From positions 1-6,101 of the forward strand of contig CADBRF010000008.1 in the NCBI GenBank assembly GCA_902796975.1: a DNA stretch of 6,101 nucleotides, read 5' to 3'. The DNA is from an uncultured Coriobacteriaceae bacterium (GTDB taxonomy: Bacteria; Actinomycetota; Coriobacteriia; Coriobacteriales; QAMH01). Position 1 is the first letter of the stretch; every line of letters starts with the position of its first letter. This document shows positions 5,305 through 6,101 of this stretch, piece by piece. Both the position numbers and the translations under genes were made by a program. The notes below the pieces were generated by a model. That model made no database searches. It was not told the origin of the DNA and was given only the letters and a program-made list of their open reading frames with translations.

Positions 5305-5310
5305 ATTATA
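5305..5310 (-). promoter_or_regulatory. Possible -10 box for the RNA ligase leader
   Basis: An exact TATAAT on the minus strand lies in a GC-rich surrounding about 245 bases before the ligase start. No good -35 box is found 16-18 bases upstream, so it would need an activator or be fortuitous. Confidence 0.3.
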
Positions 5311-5423
5311 TGCGCCGTCATGAATGCCATGCTTATAGTTTCCGTAACCTGCCTGAGTTGAACCGTGCGGAGTAAGGCTACATCCATCCCGCCCGATTCG
5401 TCAAGTGATAAACTCCAGGTCTC

Positions 5424-5451
5424 GTTTCTGGACTCTTGTTTCTGGGTTTTG
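5424..5451. repeat. Two tandem 14-bp repeats after the phosphoesterase
   Basis: GTTTCTGGACTCTT (5424-5437) and GTTTCTGGGTTTTG (5438-5451) match the three units at 1926-1967. They stand 22 bases beyond the phosphoesterase stop codon. Confidence 0.7.
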
Positions 5452-5473
5452 GTCTGAACTAACGGGCAACCCC

Positions 5474-6101
5474 CTACCCGAGGTCCACTTCTACGATCTC
5501 GTTGTAGAGCGGCGTGAAGGGCGCGGCATCGGGCTTGTCAATGTGGTGGTGCCCGAAATACCAGCGCCTGAACTCCACCCTGTCGGCGATGTTCTCCTGC
5601 AGCCACTGGGCTATGTCGTCGGGCTCGTAGCCGCTTTCCGCCAAGACTCCCTCCCACGCAGCAGCCGGAGCCTCGTGCGTGAGCACCACATCCACCCTGT
5701 TGCCGTGCGCCGCGAGGTTCGCCACGCAGTTGACTCGCTCCTCCGCGGAGGGCGCCTCAGCCGCCCACCAGTCCACGCCCTCGGTACGCCACTGGCGGTC
5801 GTTGGAGTTTGCCCCGCCGAAGGCCAGGAAGCTCATGCCGCCGATGTCGAAGACCTCGCCGCGCATGAGGTGCAGGACGTGCGGGCGGAACTCGTGCACC
5901 CTGCCCCCATGCCACTCGCGAACGGGAAACTCGCCGGAGTTGATGCGGTCGTGGTTCTCGTGGTTGCCCTCGATGACCAGGGTGGTCCAGGGGCGGTCTT
6001 CCAGCCAGTCGAGCCACCAGAGCTCTTCCCCGTCCGACCCGCCCGCGTTCCAGATCACGCCGAAGTCGCCCAGAATCACCACGTAATCCTCGCGCGTGAG
6101 C
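5474..6101 (-). CDS. Calcineurin-like metallophosphoesterase, N-terminus beyond the window
   Basis: The frame is open to the right edge and 208 residues are visible; about 30-40 N-terminal residues, with the first metal-binding motif (usually G-D-x-H), lie outside. An apparent start at 6082 is an internal Val codon in V-V-I-L-G-D-F-G, not the real start. Numbered from the first visible residue, the metal-ligand motifs appear in the expected order: G-D-F-G (11-14), E-G-N-H-E (44-48), L-T-H-E-A-P (His 142) and F-G-H-H-H (182-186). The family uses a two-metal centre to hydrolyse phosphomono- or diesters; the substrate cannot be told from sequence. Position upstream of an RNA ligase suggests RNA end processing as one option. 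The 3' end has a decayed partial copy at 1968-2075. Confidence 0.92.
   Translation of the reverse strand, partial: LTREDYVVILGDFGVIWNAGGSDGEELWWLDWLEDRPWTTLVIEGNHENHDRINSGEFPVREWHGGRVHEFRPHVLHLMRGEVFDIGGMSFLAFGGANSNDRQWRTEGVDWWAAEAPSAEERVNCVANLAAHGNRVDVVLTHEAPAAAWEGVLAESGYEPDDIAQWLQENIADRVEFRRWYFGHHHIDKPDAAPFTPLYNEIVEVDLG

Larger units (their letters stand above)
5147..5473. other. Gene-free region between phosphoesterase and RNA ligase
   Basis: No convincing gene is present; a 67-residue minus-strand frame (5184-5387) lacks a ribosome site and family features. The region contains the terminator-adjacent leader, a hairpin at 5253-5280, an isolated TATAAT on the minus strand (5305-5310) and two 14-bp repeats at 5424-5451. 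It may be the untranslated leader of the ligase. Confidence 0.4.

Noticed and set aside
5147..5310. T-box leader for the RNA ligase, because AGGTAGAACAAGCG before the terminator vaguely resembles the T-box sequence
   Set aside because: Several consensus bases differ, no specifier stem is seen, and ligase genes are not usual T-box targets.
4426..5375. Long plus-strand open frames opposite the RNA ligase (for example 4426-5361)
   Set aside because: They are antisense shadows of a GC-rich gene; no ribosome site or family motif, while the minus frame carries all ligase motifs.
1..6101. CRISPR array or insertion sequence
   Set aside because: The only regular repeats are contiguous 14-bp units without spacers, and no transposase or terminal inverted repeats were seen.

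Overview
The window reads like a GC-rich, probably actinobacterial chromosome, perhaps a Coriobacteriia-type host such as the Olsenella/Atopobium/Collinsella group. This rests on strong G/C third-position bias in most genes and on the protein types present. It is an inference, not a database result. The content is accessory: five recognisable protein genes, one broken toxin gene, decayed gene fragments, and several hairpin terminators, three of which face the minus strand.

Layout, left to right. (1) 115-798 (+) encodes a secreted lipoprotein. (2) 840-1450 (-) is a type II toxin-antitoxin operon: an intact RelB/DinJ-like antitoxin (1172-1450) followed by an overlapping PemK/MazF-like toxin (840-1191) broken by one extra base in an A-run. 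Its promoter region is an AT-rich island at about 1460-1545. (3) 1451-2230 has no intact gene. It holds a minus-facing terminator (1663-1693), a fragment of an unrecognised gene (1702-1761), three 14-bp tandem repeats (1926-1967) and a decayed copy of the 3' end of a phosphoesterase gene (about 1968-2075). (4) 2247-3539 (+) is an AAA/DUF4143-type ATPase, less GC-rich than its surroundings. (5) 3540-4023 holds a minus-facing terminator (3628-3652) and a second copy of the unrecognised gene fragment (3658-3960). (6) 4024-5061 (-) is an RNA ligase of the DRB0094/Rnl5 type. (7) 5062-5473 is a gene-free leader with a minus-facing terminator only 51 bp before the ligase start. (8) 5474 to the right edge (-) is a calcineurin-like metallophosphoesterase, cut off at its N-terminus by the window.

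Two points stand out. First, the order 'terminator, unknown fragment, 14-bp repeats, phosphoesterase 3' end' occurs twice: in decayed form at 1663-2075, and in fuller form at 3628-6101 with the RNA ligase between its two parts. The left block looks like the remnant of a duplicated or displaced copy of the right block, and the ATPase now lies between them. Second, an RNA ligase directly downstream of a metallophosphoesterase on the same strand suggests RNA end healing and sealing, but no partner function is proven here. The terminator in the ligase leader means expression may be attenuated or uncoupled from the phosphoesterase.
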